NCBI GenBank assembly: GCA_036346355.1
Contig: CM070580.1
Location: forward strand, 23,799,374-23,863,373
DNA: 64,000 nucleotides
Reading direction: 5' to 3'
Source of the DNA: Rhipidocladum racemiflorum
Lineage: Eukaryota > Streptophyta > Magnoliopsida > Poales > Poaceae
The notes below the pieces were generated by a model. It searched no databases. It was given only the letters and a program-made list of their open reading frames with translations, and was not told the origin of the DNA. The translations under genes and the position numbers were made by a program. This document shows positions 25,222 to 36,547 of the stretch, in pieces (position 1 is the stretch's first letter; every line of letters begins with the position of its first letter).

Positions 25222-25843
25222 AAGTCGGATTGGCTATCCGCAAAAGACCACGGTACTCTGAAAAGCTAAACCCGCAGGCCAAGCGGCACTAAGGGAAGAT
25301 GCTCGGGAGAACGAAGCGAGCATCCCTCCTTCTCCTCCGAGCATACGCGTTTGCGCTCCGCTCGCGTACACCAAACACACCCCACGAGCAAGCATGCTCA
25401 GGAGGCCACACCGCCGGTGTTTTGGTCGAGGGTCGGGCCAAGTGAGGAAGGAAGGAGGCAACCAATCACCGGAGATCAAGGGAAATCATACCCAGAAATT
25501 CAAATAACGCGGAATCAAAGGCGACATCACGGATATGGATACATAGCGTGATCCCCGAGGCGATTACTTTTCGCATTCTAGTCATAGTATTTAAACCCCT
25601 CAAGATCTCAGAATGTGAGGGCACACGAAAGATAGAACACAATACACTGAGTAGGGTCATTATCTACGGTGAGAGGCCAGAACCAGGGATAAAAACACCG
25701 CGTCCCCCTTTGCTTTTTCCAGGCCTCCTTTCTCCCGACCTGCGTCGCTCGAGCGCCCTCTTCGATCGGAGTGCGGACGGGCTCGCATTGATCCCCCATT
25801 CAACAAGTAAGCTCGACGGGAGCCCGTTCTCCAATCGTCGACA
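25222..25843 (+). repeat. 3' LTR of the Gypsy element
   Basis: It pairs with 14610-15242. Its first bases are altered (AGTCGGATTGG instead of TGTCGGGGATTGG). The right end is intact (CGTCGACA followed by CCTTT). Confidence 0.85.
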
Positions 25844-25848
25844 CCTTT

Positions 25849-26573
25849 AATCGATCAAAGGAACACCATCAACACATGATGAAATGTTCTTTGATGATTA
25901 AAAGATAATTGACCTCAATTTAAATTTTTATTTAAGTTTATATGAGTATATACTAACTACACAAGTTTTTATCTACTCATATTGATGGTATGTATTGATT
26001 CATAATATGAGGAATATCTTAAAATGATCAATACAGTAATCCATCAACTATAGAATAAACTCCACATGGATATATGTATACATATAATTGACTTTGAATC
26101 AATTTGCACACATTCATTTTTGATTGCATTAGAGTTAATCCTAATATACCATGAGTATACTAGAACTAGACAAGTTAAGTATATACTCAAAGAATAGTTT
26201 CAATGTATTGATCTTTTAATATGTTGCAAGAAGATATGGATCAATACTATGAAACATCAAGTTAAGCATGAACTCCTTCTAGATATGTGCATCCATGTAA
26301 TATGTGGATTGACGACATGATGCACATTTTGTGGTTGAAACAATAGAGGAATTCATACTTTAATTTGAAACCAAAGTATGCAATAAATAATACGCAAGAA
26401 TACAAGTGTATATCTTGGTTTTCCATTGTCCATCCAAATTTAAAACAATAAACAATAAGCTCAATAAGTATGTTAGCCTCATTAAAAATAGATTTTATTA
26501 TTAAACAATGATTAAACATTAATAATAAATCAATCATCAAAACTAATGGAACTTGAACTTACACTTCCTTCGG
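25849..26573 (-). repeat. 5' part of the split LTR (minus orientation)
   Basis: This is an AT-rich continuation of the LTR after the Gypsy insertion, ending at TGTAAGTTCAAG (26573, minus) next to TSD CTTCC. On the minus strand its first bases read TTTTGATGATTGA, comparable with the first bases of the solo LTR at 38887 (ATTTTGGTGATTAATGA). No gene is seen. Confidence 0.6.
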
Positions 26574-26578
26574 CCAAC

Positions 26579-28090
26579 CAAATTCCCCAATTTACCCTAT
26601 GTTTCCCTTCACCGGACAACCGTTGTTGCCAAATACGAAGGCTAATTGAGCAGTTGATTTGAGGCTCCGCGACGCCAGAAGCTCGTCTTCGACTCCTATG
26701 ACTACAACTATGTGTGGATGATGCAGAGGTGTTGTTACGATTGCTGTTGCGTTGATCAAGAATGATTCGCGACATTCATGAGGAATGTGAGGAGTCATTG
26801 GAGGAGACGATCGACTATCAAGGAGGTCGAGTGGATCACAGTCGTTTTGGACATCGACAGTCTCCAAAAATCAACTTTGACCACTAATTTCTCTTGCAGT
26901 ATATTTAAAAAAAAATCTAACAAAATCATAGTATTATGAAAGTACGTTTCAAGATGGAACTACACATGATTTTTAAGCATCCAATCTAAATATTTTAAAA
27001 GATATTACTAACTGAAGTTTCAAAAATTTAGCTGAACCTATTTCAAAATAACTACTGTACGATATTATTTGTGACCGGATAGAGTATCAGCAGTTGAGGC
27101 CGCCCGTCCAGTATAAGGATCGGCTCGGCGGGGGTCGACCGGAGTCTGAGCCCACGCGAATCCGGAGTGCTCGATGAGCGCCCGGTGCCCCCGCGCTTCG
27201 GCCCCCGGCACGACAGCCCATCGAATGCCGCCGGTCACGGGTGTCGCGGTTGCTTCCAGTTCTAGCCGCGTGTCCGACTGCCCGCCGACACCGCGCGGTG
27301 CCGATCCACCGAAAGCACGTACCAAGAGCGTGGAAGTGTGGCATTTATCTGCGAGTATGTGTACGTCCAACACCGAGCTACGTCTTCACTACAGTGTCAG
27401 CTTCCAGCGCGTCAACCTGCTGCCGGCGTGCTGCAGCCTGCAACGGCCACCAGTGGGTGACTGCAAAATTAGTGCTCCGGTTGGCTGCATGGGAGGAGGC
27501 TGGTCGAGCGAGAGGCGACCGTGGTCCGTGGTGGCTGGAGTCTGGAAGAAGCCCAACCAACGCAATGTTGAACAAACAGTCAATAGACCGTGTTCCGGCC
27601 TGAGACGAGAGGAGCAGAGCAAAATCTGCATTAGTAAAATGTTAAGAGTCCAAAGCGGGCACTTACGCATGTGCCCAGCGGACCAGCACACCGCATTGAG
27701 CCATTCAAACCTGTAAGGAGCTCGACATCACGCTGAAACTGCATCTCTACAGATGTGTGAATGATCAAATCGATACATTACAGGGGCAGAAGAAATCGAG
27801 TGCACGAGCCTCTGAAAGAATGTTTGCAATTCATATACTACAACAGTTACAGTGCCCTCCAAACATGCTAACTATTTCCAGATTAAGTTCCCTACAGTTT
27901 CAACATAGCTAGTTATCTTCGGTCTAAAATTTTGTCAAGACCAGGTCACCATTCCGCTCGTTCAGAACAGTGCCAGCAACTCCGCTACAAAGTCGAGCAA
28001 CATAACCATGACACCATGTGGCTGGACAGAGAACGAAAGGGAATTTGATCATGCCCTAAGATAATTTACACCTAACAAACTCAACATTAA
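26579..28090. other. Intergenic region 3' of ABCB20, with a GC-rich island at 27065-27720
   Basis: The first 480 bp are unassigned. 27065-27720 is GC-rich and open on both strands (180 codons on +, about 100 on -), but I recognise neither product. 27720-28090 is probably ABCB20 3' UTR. No transposon ends were found. Confidence 0.5.
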
Positions 28091-31000
28091 TTACATTAGC
28101 CTATGCTGGCGAAGGCCCTTGCCAAAATGGGGTTGCATTAGTCTGACATACAGGCCATTCAGGTCCATCAGGGAGTCATGTGTACCCTGCTCAACTATCT
28201 TACCACCATTTAGGACAACAATGTTATCCACATGCTTCATCATCGCAGCCCTGTGCGCGATGAGGATTGTTGTCTTGTTCCCCATGACCAATGTGTCGAG
28301 AGCTTCCTGTACCACTCGACTTGATTCGGACTCTATCGCAGAGCTGGCCTCGTCCAACAATAGTATCGGTGCATTCTTCAAAACCACCCTAGCAATGGCA
28401 ATCCGTTGCTTCTGCCCAGGTGTGAGATCAACCCCTCGCATTCCCACATGAGTGTCATAGCCATGTGGCAAGCTACTAATGAAATGATGAGCATTGGCTA
28501 TCCTCGCAGCTTCCTTCATCTCAGCTTCTGTTGCATTGTGCCTTGCATAAATAATGTTCTCTCTAATTGTCGTCGAGAAAATGACTGGCTCTTGCTGAAT
28601 TAGGCCCATGTGGCTTCGCAACCATCTCAGGTTGAATGATTTCAGATCTCGGCCATCCAACAGAACCTGACCAGACATTGGGTCATAGAATCTCTCAATT
28701 AAAGATATTATAGTGCTCTTCCCTGATCCTGAAACCCCTACCACCGCAACTGTTTGTCCACTGCTCACTTTAAGATTAAAATTGCTTAGCACGAGAATGT
28801 CAGGACGAGCTGGATAAGAGAAATCAACATTCTTGAATTCAATGCTTCCGTAGACATTGGGCGGTTTCAAGCCAGTGTTATCATCAGGATCGATCTTTGG
28901 CTCGCGGTCAATAATTTCAAACACTGAAGTGAGAGACTTCCGCCGTTTAAGTATGTAGGGTGCGAGTCCAAAGGGCTCCACCAATGCAAATGAAGCGAAT
29001 GAAAAAAGAATGTACTCTTTTAGTCCTGTGGCTATCGTCAGGTGCTGCTGCTCCACTGAAATGGCAGTGTACCAAAGAAGAAGGGCGTTGCAGGCAAAAA
29101 GAAGGAACTGCGAGAAGCCGAAGCCGAAGCCTATAGCCAACCCATGCACAAGACTTTGCTTCAGTATCTTACCAAGATGTAATCTGTAGAGTTCCATTAT
29201 CTTGTTCCCAGCACAGAAGGCTACAACAGTGTAAATGTTCCGGACTGCATCTTCAAGTACTAATGATGCCTTTCTATGCATCTCCTGGATTCCTTTTGAG
29301 AAGCCAGCAAGCCACAATTTCTGCAACATGGTTTATCAGATCAATTTAGAGCATGCCCATTTGCACCAATTATAATATAATACCCAGGACAAAGTTTCTG
29401 AATGCCAAATTGCTTCAAGATTTGTAGGCAGATCAAGAGTTATTGCACAGATTCTGTGTTTACCAGATAAGGCAATTTACAGTATCAAATAGACAATTTA
29501 CAAATAAGCAATACCACTTACAACATGTAGCAGAATATCAAGAATTCAATATATGGTATTGGTACATATATATATAGTCAGCATATAGAGAGATATAAAT
29601 TATGTTGATTATTGTCAGGAAAGGCCATTCATAACATGAACAGTAATATTTCTAGAGTTTAACATGTGCACTAATCCTTAGCAGACTATTAAGATTACAC
29701 GTGCAAATGAGGTAGATGTTAGAACCACGTGTTCTAGTGAAAATTTTGTAAGCCTCCGGGGTTATTGATAAGGATCATCTTTTACATACCCCTTTTAATA
29801 TCCAGTTAATCTAAAAATCTAGCCTAACCGAGGCTTGGATCAATCCAAGCATTAGTATATCCTAGCTTTTATTTAAGGTTTTCCTAATCCAAACTCTGAT
29901 TAAACACAGACGTGCAATGATCTCACCAAAAGACACCACACCATGATATCTGTTTGAATGCCAAAACATGCCACCAGCTTTTTGAGATGATAATAGACCA
30001 ATAGACTTTAAGACTGTATTACCTGTGCAATAGCAGAGATAACAAGAACGGGTAAAGTTGCAAGTGCAACAAGTGCCACCCGCCATTCCAACAGCATTCC
30101 AATAAGAAGAGCCACAGAAACTGCGGCAGTGTCTTGTATGAATATGGAAAGTCGATTACTGAATGCAGCACGAACAAATGTAGCATCATTTGCCAGGCGC
30201 ATGGACAGTGTATCAGCACTGTTCTCCTCTTTGTCAAACCATCCAATTTCATTGCGCAGCATTGCTGTGAAAGAATTTCAAATTAGTGTGGATTCTAGAA
30301 GATCATAACTAACTTCACAATCACAGAAGAATAAAATGAAGTGAGAAACTCGTATATATAAAAATGCAAATGGCAATTACCAGAGAACATCATTCTTCTT
30401 ATGCGTTCAGTCATCTTCTCCCCCATTATTCCAAAATAGAAATGCTGCAACCAGTTGACCAGCACTGTAATAACACCCATGCCTACTATGAATAAACACC
30501 ACCTATTCACTTCATGGTGCATATCACTAACGTCTATTCGATAATATGCTGACACTATAAGTGCAATTGTGTAGGCAAGCAGTGGATTAAATGAGCCAAA
30601 TATAGCAGCACCAATTGTGCCTAAAAGAGCATAAGGCCATTCAGCAATACTAAGTGCTGCAAGTCTCCAAAAGGATGGAGGCTTCTGATGCTGCAGTTCA
30701 TCTGGTTCACTTTCTTCAGAACTTGTATCATCTCGTTCACTCTGTGGCCTACTAAAAGTTTGTGAATGTGAGCGCTCATTCTTTGGATCAGAAGTCAAAA
30801 GAGGAGATATAGGTGAGTCAGGTCCTGAATCCTTTGAAGACTGACGTTGTATGGGATGGACATCAACTTTTGGAAGATCGGGCAACTTCATTTCAAAGCT
30901 ATCCTGTCTCTTGATGGATGGTGCTCTCTCAGTTGCAACCAAAGGTATCCCATTATCTATAGTTTGCTCTGGCGGAGGGCTTTGATCCTTTGGTGAATCA

Positions 31001-34000
31001 TGGGAGTTTCTATTGGTGTCTGATCGCCAAAATTGAAGCATTCCATGTGTTCTTTGAAGAGAAGGTGATTTTGCCATCTTAGGAGAGGACGATTCTCGGA
31101 AGTTTTGGCTGACTGATGAGTCCTCAATTTGGAGTGACTTACGGTCCTTGCTATTCTTGGTGGGCATCCTGAGATAAATCAAGATAACATTACTAAGGCA
31201 GCTTTGATCCAATCACGTAAGTGTAACAACTAAAACAGCTGAATCAAAATCAACACCAAAAGTCAACTGATATTTCTTAAAAACAGTATTGTGTAGGATG
31301 CTCTCAACATTCAAGATATTGAAGAAAGGTGGGCAATCTACTCATACTTCAACACTTCCCTTCACATCTAGGCTCCATACGGCCTAAGAGATGTGGACTC
31401 AACAAGGGTTTATTTTTTCTTAAAATTGCGCTAGCCAGATCTCGAACTTAGGACATTTGGCTTTGGTGCCATATGAGGAAAATAGGAACTCAAATGATAT
31501 ATTCAACTGTAGGACAAGGGCAAAATAATAGAGAACATGAGGACCCCTAGACCCTAGTCTAGACTGAAAACAATACAGTACTAAACCTAAACTAATACAA
31601 ACTCATACTCTTAACAGGATAATGTCCATAGAAGAAAAAAAAACTTACCTCTTAGGAAGTTTTGTTGCTTCCTCACATCTTAAAAGCTCAGCATAAAGGC
31701 CATCCAAGTTCAGCAGTTCATCATGTGTCCCCATTTCAACAAGATGCCCTTCCTCCATTACAGCTATGTAATCAGCATTTTTAATGAGGCTAAGCCGCCT
31801 AGCTATTATAATGGTTGACCTTCCCAACATGAGAACATCTAATGCTTCTTGCACAGCCTTTTCAGCTTCAAAATCAAGTCCTCCTGTGACCTCGTCAAGC
31901 AAAAGAATTGATGGATTCGAAAGCACAGCACGAGCAATAGAAATTTTGATCTTTTGTTCATCAGTCAGTGATATACCAGCTCGACCAACCTAAGAAGGTA
32001 CATAAAATCAGAATGGTAAAAAATGAACCAGAGCCCCCATGCCTAACCAGCTGTCCTACACCATATATATAATTTTTTTTAAAGAGCGTCCTACTCCTAC
32101 ACCATTGTATGATATTGCCATTACCTGGGTTTCATAACCCTTTTCAAGTGAACTGATGAACCCATGAGCATGTGCTGTCTTGGCTGCCTCTTCTATCTGA
32201 TCAAAGGTAGCAGATCTTCCATAAGCAATATTTTCCCGAACGCTCAAACTCAGCAATGCAGGTTCTTGGGTCACCAGACCAATTTGGCTTCTTAACCATT
32301 CTACTTTCAAATTTTTTATATTTTCCCCATCCAAAAGAACTTCCCCTGAAACCATAAAAAGAGCAGCCTTAGCTAATGAAGAAATTGGAGTGGAAAATCG
32401 AATATGCTTCTCAATGATATTACCTAACGTTGGATCATAGAATCTCTCCATTAGAGGAATTATGCTGCTTTTCCCTGACCCATTTCTACCAACAAGTGCA
32501 ACAGTTTTTCTAGCAGGTACAGTGAGGAAGAAACCACTTAAAATTGGAATTTCAGGACGAGAGAGATAACTAAAATACACATTTCTGAATTCAATGTTCC
32601 CCTGCACTTGGGGTAAGGTGATCCCTTCATGATTGGTGCTGGAAGTTGAACGGCTTATCATCTCGTACAATCTATAAGCAGCAATCCGCCCTTGCTCAAA
32701 TGAATAGAAGTTTGTAGCTGCTTGGTTCAAACCTCTGTGAATTGGGGAAATATTAGATAATGCACTACTTGATGACAAAAGAGGGGGGGGGGGGGGCGAT
32801 AGGATTCAATTGCTTACAGGCCACTCAGAATTACAGCGAACAAAGCTACCACAACTTCACCGCCATCCGCTTTTCTACGGGTAATCAGGTGTCTTCCAAC
32901 CCAGAGTTGCAAAGCACATGAACAGATGGCAAGTCCATATGTAAATCCAAGGCCAATTCCTTGGACAAGGCTTATCAAAATTCCGTATCTCAGTGTTGCT
33001 TGAAGTGAGGTAGCATAGGAGTACTTTGCAAGAGTTTCATTTGTAAAAGCATATAGCGTCCTGATGTATGAGATGGCCTGCACATCCGCATGTTTTAAAA
33101 TATGGCACCAACCATATTCGGACTCATTATTTGCAAATGATACAAGAATATTACGTAACACACAAGATGAAGAGTGCAGAAATAGCTGCTCTCAGATACA
33201 GTGCTCTCAAGATTTATGAGAAGACAACCATGAGCACTGTATCTGACAGAAGCTTAGGTTGGCATATTCCTAAACAAATCCACAAGAATGGACAGCTTGG
33301 CAGAATATATAGGGGGAAAAACCTGTTCAGCAATACTGGCCGCTTCAGCATATGCATCTTGGATATTCTCAGCCAGCCTATGAAGAAATATATTAGATAT
33401 TCCTCCTGCAGCAACAATCAAGGGCCCAGTGGCAAGAGTTAGAAGTGCTATTTGCCAACAATTGATCAAGCCAACAATGAGACCACCAATGAATGTAGCC
33501 ATATTGTGTATGTAGTTCCCAACCTATAAAGGCACTCAGTTGTTAGAACACACCAAAATTGAGGAATTTCATGCTGCTAAACATAACCCCAGAGCAATAA
33601 AAGCATAATTTACTCTGAACTCACTTTTTCACTAATAGCTGACTGAATGAGCAATACATCACTCAGCACTTGACTAACTATATCGCCGTTGTTTCCATAT
33701 GTATCAAAGAAGCTCATGTCCTGATTTAGCAAGACCTGAACATATTTTGATCTTATGACGGCAGTCTGCCGTTCCCCAGTGAGAATCCAGCATGATACCT
33801 CTGCAGAATCAAAACATCAGGCATATGCATTCATACTCGGTGAGAAATACAATTTCAATCAAAATGCTTAACTTACCTATCCATCCTGCAACAAAAACGC
33901 CAGCAGCTATATAGACAATATACAGAGCATGCTGCAAACAACATACAAGTGTAAAATTTGAATAAGAACAGCATATGGATCGGGCAATATAAGGCACTGA

Positions 34001-36547
34001 ATACAGGTGCCAAGACATTCACGTAAACTTGCACTCGTTTGGAGGAAAAAGGAGTACCAGTATTTGGTAGTTCGAGGAAAATGAGAGGTACTTCTATGCA
34101 TATCTTTTTAAAAGTTGCACAAATATTAAAGCATGAATGAGGGGTAGATGGTGATTACTTACCCCCTTCGCTTGCTTCAAGATTTGTGCAACTTGTATTG
34201 AGAGGTGATGCATAGAAGCACCTCTCAAAATATTATTAAAAATCCAAAATTTGAATGCAGCAGAAGAAAGAAACAACTGAAAATAGTGGAATATCCAGTA
34301 AATAAAAGGTTTACAGTAACCAAGATGATCATAGATACATTATGGCCATTGGCCACTATCCACATCATTAAAAAAGTTAAATATAACATTGATGGGGATC
34401 CTTCGCAGATTGTAAAGTTCCAGACAGAGGCCACCGCAGCCAGATATGTCATATGTGTCTAGTAAAGTGTTCAAGGTAGCCCAGCACTGTACATAACAAC
34501 GGCAGCTAACTCGCATAAGTGCTTAAAGGTGGGGTGACCGCTCGCTAATAGCTAACAATTATTTAGGAAATAGAAACTGGAACAGAACAATGATCCTTGG
34601 TGCTGCCCTAGGAATCTAGGACTTCAGGATCGTACAGCAACCCCACGGATCCCCACAAGGAAGGAATTTTGTGCCATCTTTTTTATGTTCCTCTTGTCGC
34701 GGTTGAGGCTTCTTCACATCCTCCCATCATTTTATCCCCTCTTTCACCAACTAGAAGAGCACAAATTAAGGCCCGTTTTGGGTGGGCCGGGAATTGGATC
34801 AAGGAAAGGCCGGCATCCTGCCTAACCAGACCCACCCAAAACGAGCATAAAAGTAAGAATCTTCACTGGACACATATTGAAGCATACAGAGCTCAATTAA
34901 TAACATTCCATTTACACTATAGTACTAGCACCAAGCTACCAACATGACACGTCACAGGACCAACCACGACTCGTCCAATTTGGTCCCTAGTGTGTCAGAA
35001 AAACTCAACAACATAGCTCAATCCGACAGGTACATTCAGGCCCTGCCATCGCATCCTCCAAACCCACAAGACCTTTATGCATCACCCCCGCCCATCAAAT
35101 AGTAACTCCCAAATTCCACAAAACACCACCAACACGAAACCAAAGCCTACATCACTGGTACATAACACATACTCCCTCCGTTCACTTTATAAGGCTTATT
35201 TTTTGCATGGTCTTGTTAACAAATATAAGGCTTGCATGTAGATTTAATGAGTCCTTTTCTTCTATAACCCTATTTATTCTCTCTCAACCATATGTATTTA
35301 TTCATTACCACCCACACAAAGTATATCTTTCATCTTCCACGACAATTAGGTGAGGGCATCTAAATCATTTTCTCTCATACCTTTCTTAATTTCAACGCAA
35401 CTTTAATCCTTGTGCAAAGTCAAAATACTTCTTATTAAAATGAACGGAGGGGGTACTACATAACACAAAATACAAAAGACTCGACCCTGAAACTTCCTTC
35501 CAACAGCAATCATTCACAACTGCAAGCCAAGGAGGCACGTCCGTCACGCCAACCCACCAATTTCGAACGTTCAGATTGCCATAGCAATATTTGCGTAAGA
35601 AAAATTCCAAATGCACTGATCACATGTGATCAGTGTTCACCAAGTCGCTACACGCCAGTCGGGCGGCAGACCGGCGCCTAGCGCCTAATCGGCAATTAGG
35701 CGGGCTAGGTGGCCGCGCGGGATAAATTGGCCTGGGTGGTTGGGTGGGAGGGTGGAGCCTAGTGCCTAGGGGAACAGTGCATGTGATACGTAACCTAAGT
35801 TATATATGTATTTGGCACTCCCAAAAAATTGTAGTGCTGGAAAACCTTCTCAGCCCGAACTATCAATATTTCAAGGGTAACCTAACAGCATCCAAAACAT
35901 GAGCAGACTTGGCACTAGCTCCAAAAAATTTTGAGAATAGCATGCACTCAAGTAAACAATGTAGAGCATATGTACCAGAAATATAACAAACCTTGTTCTC
36001 TAAGAATCACACGATGAGAATAACTAATCCGCCTCAAACACTTTAGATCACTTGAACCATTCTATCATCTCAATCCAAAATGTGACACCACGTGTAAAAT
36101 TAAATTAACCCGCAGGCATCAGAAGCAACAGCTTACCTCCTTAAACTGGTTGAGGAGCTCATCGCTACGGCCATGGAAAACGGACTCAACCCGCTCGGAA
36201 TCAAGCAAATTCAAGGACCTCCCGAAGTAGTGCAGGTACACGACGAGCGCCGCGCCGTGCGCGGCTGCAGCGAGAGCGCCAGCGGCCATGAGCGCCCAGT
36301 CGACCCCGTCGGCGAACTCGAACAGCCTCCAGAACGACACTGCGGCGGGCGGGGGCTCGACCTCGTCGTCCTCCACCTCCTCCTCGCCGGTGCCGGCGCC
36401 TTCCCCCTCCCTCGCCCCAACACCCGCATCCCCGACCGGCCCGTCCCCGTACGGCGACGGCGACTCCGGTGGCTCCGACACCTCGGACACCGGGGTGAGC
36501 GGCTGCACGTGCGGCGACGCCCACCCGAACAGCCCCGTCGGTACCAT
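28091..36547 (-). CDS. ABCB20: ABC transporter B family member 20-like (full P-glycoprotein-type transporter)
   Basis: Eleven exons on the minus strand: 36547-36137, 33931-33877, 33800-33625, 33523-33323, 33077-32818, 32734-32424, 32345-32125, 31989-31649, 31168-30381, 30264-30023 and 29320-28091. They join in frame to 1411 residues, close to Arabidopsis ABCB6/ABCB20. The N terminus has the subfamily signature GLFGWASPHVQPLTPVSEVS and an acidic stretch. Then come TMD1, NBD1 (Walker A GRNGSGKSS ~450-458, Walker B ILLLDE), a long Ser/Pro-rich linker (~659-830), TMD2 and NBD2 (Walker A GVSGSGKST ~1197-1205). An E-P dipeptide lies at 1142-1143 (IDREPKID), as in auxin-transporting ABCBs. The ABC signatures are atypical (LTDEQ and LTPGQ). 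Family knowledge: plasma-membrane auxin exporters. The start is placed at the conserved MVPTGLFGW; an upstream in-frame ATG at 36610 would add 21 residues. Confidence 0.95.
34082..34227. mobile_element. Short MITE with 20-bp TIRs in ABCB20 intron 1
   Basis: Ends TGAGAGGTACTTCTATGCAT and, in reverse complement, TGAGAGGTGCTTCTATGCAT match at 19 of 20 positions. Inside, AGTTGCACAAAT and ATTTGTGCAACTT form a second inverted pair, so the whole 146 bp can fold on itself. Flanks are A-rich and no clear TSD can be set. The superfamily is undetermined. Confidence 0.7.
34770..34847. mobile_element. Very short (78 bp) Tourist-like MITE in ABCB20 intron 1
   Basis: Left end GGCCCGTTTTGGGTGGGCC and right end, in reverse complement, TGCTCGTTTTGGGTGGGTC are inverted repeats, with TAA at 34767-34769 and 34848-34850. 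The size is small even for a MITE, so it is likely an internal deletion form. Confidence 0.6.
35172..35453. mobile_element. Stowaway MITE in ABCB20 intron 1
   Basis: Classic ends CTCCCTCCGTTCAC... and ...TGAACGGAGGGGG with TA target duplication (35170-35171 and 35454-35455). 282 bp, AT-rich inside. This is one of the most common MITE types in grasses. Confidence 0.92.
35635..35790. repeat. Unassigned GC-rich repeat in ABCB20 intron 1
   Basis: A stretch with repeated GCCTAG/CTAGGC words (GGCGCCTAGCGCCTAATCGG, AATTAGGCGGGCTAGGTGG, GAGCCTAGTGCCTAGGGG). It looks like part of a repeated element, but I could not define ends or a target duplication. Confidence 0.35.

Larger units (their letters stand above)
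14610..25843 (+). mobile_element. Gypsy LTR retrotransposon, Tat-like, decayed, TSD CCTTT
   Basis: The element starts TGTCGGGGATTGG at 14610 and ends CGTCGACA at 25843, flanked by CCTTT at 14605-14609 and 25844-25848. The LTRs are 14610-15242 and about 25222-25843. Internal order is gag, protease, RT, RNase H, integrase, the Gypsy order. A region of about 4 kb lies between integrase and the 3' LTR and carries an antisense coding remnant. That extra region and antisense ORF are typical of the Tat lineage (RIRE2, Grande, Retand). All frames are heavily interrupted, mainly by single-base indels. It is inserted in the LTR at 5409-26573. Confidence 0.88.
5409..26573 (-). mobile_element. Long solo-LTR-like element (about 3.5 kb) split by a LINE and a Gypsy insertion
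   Basis: On the minus strand it begins TGTAAGTTCAAG at 26573 and ends with CTCGACCCAACA at 5409, so it has TG...CA ends. It is flanked by CTTCC at 5404-5408 and 26574-26578, a 5-bp target duplication. Without the LINE (7110-13560) and the Gypsy element (14610-25848) it is about 3475 bp. A TATA box (TATAAAA, 6213 to 6207, minus) is preceded by AACGGCTAGTTTT (6236-6224) and by a palindrome array at 6250-6760. Long stretches (5950-7094, 13561-14130) are filled with spaced GCAACACATGCAA-type words. A second copy of the family lies at 44183-46169. No coding domain is present. It could be a solo LTR or a complete non-autonomous element. Confidence 0.72.

Noticed and set aside
32056..32778. Reading straight through the ABCB20 introns around 32346-32423 and 32735-32778 as coding
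   Set aside because: The open frame runs on by chance; splicing at the GT-AG sites restores the conserved DPTLGEVLLDGENI sequence.
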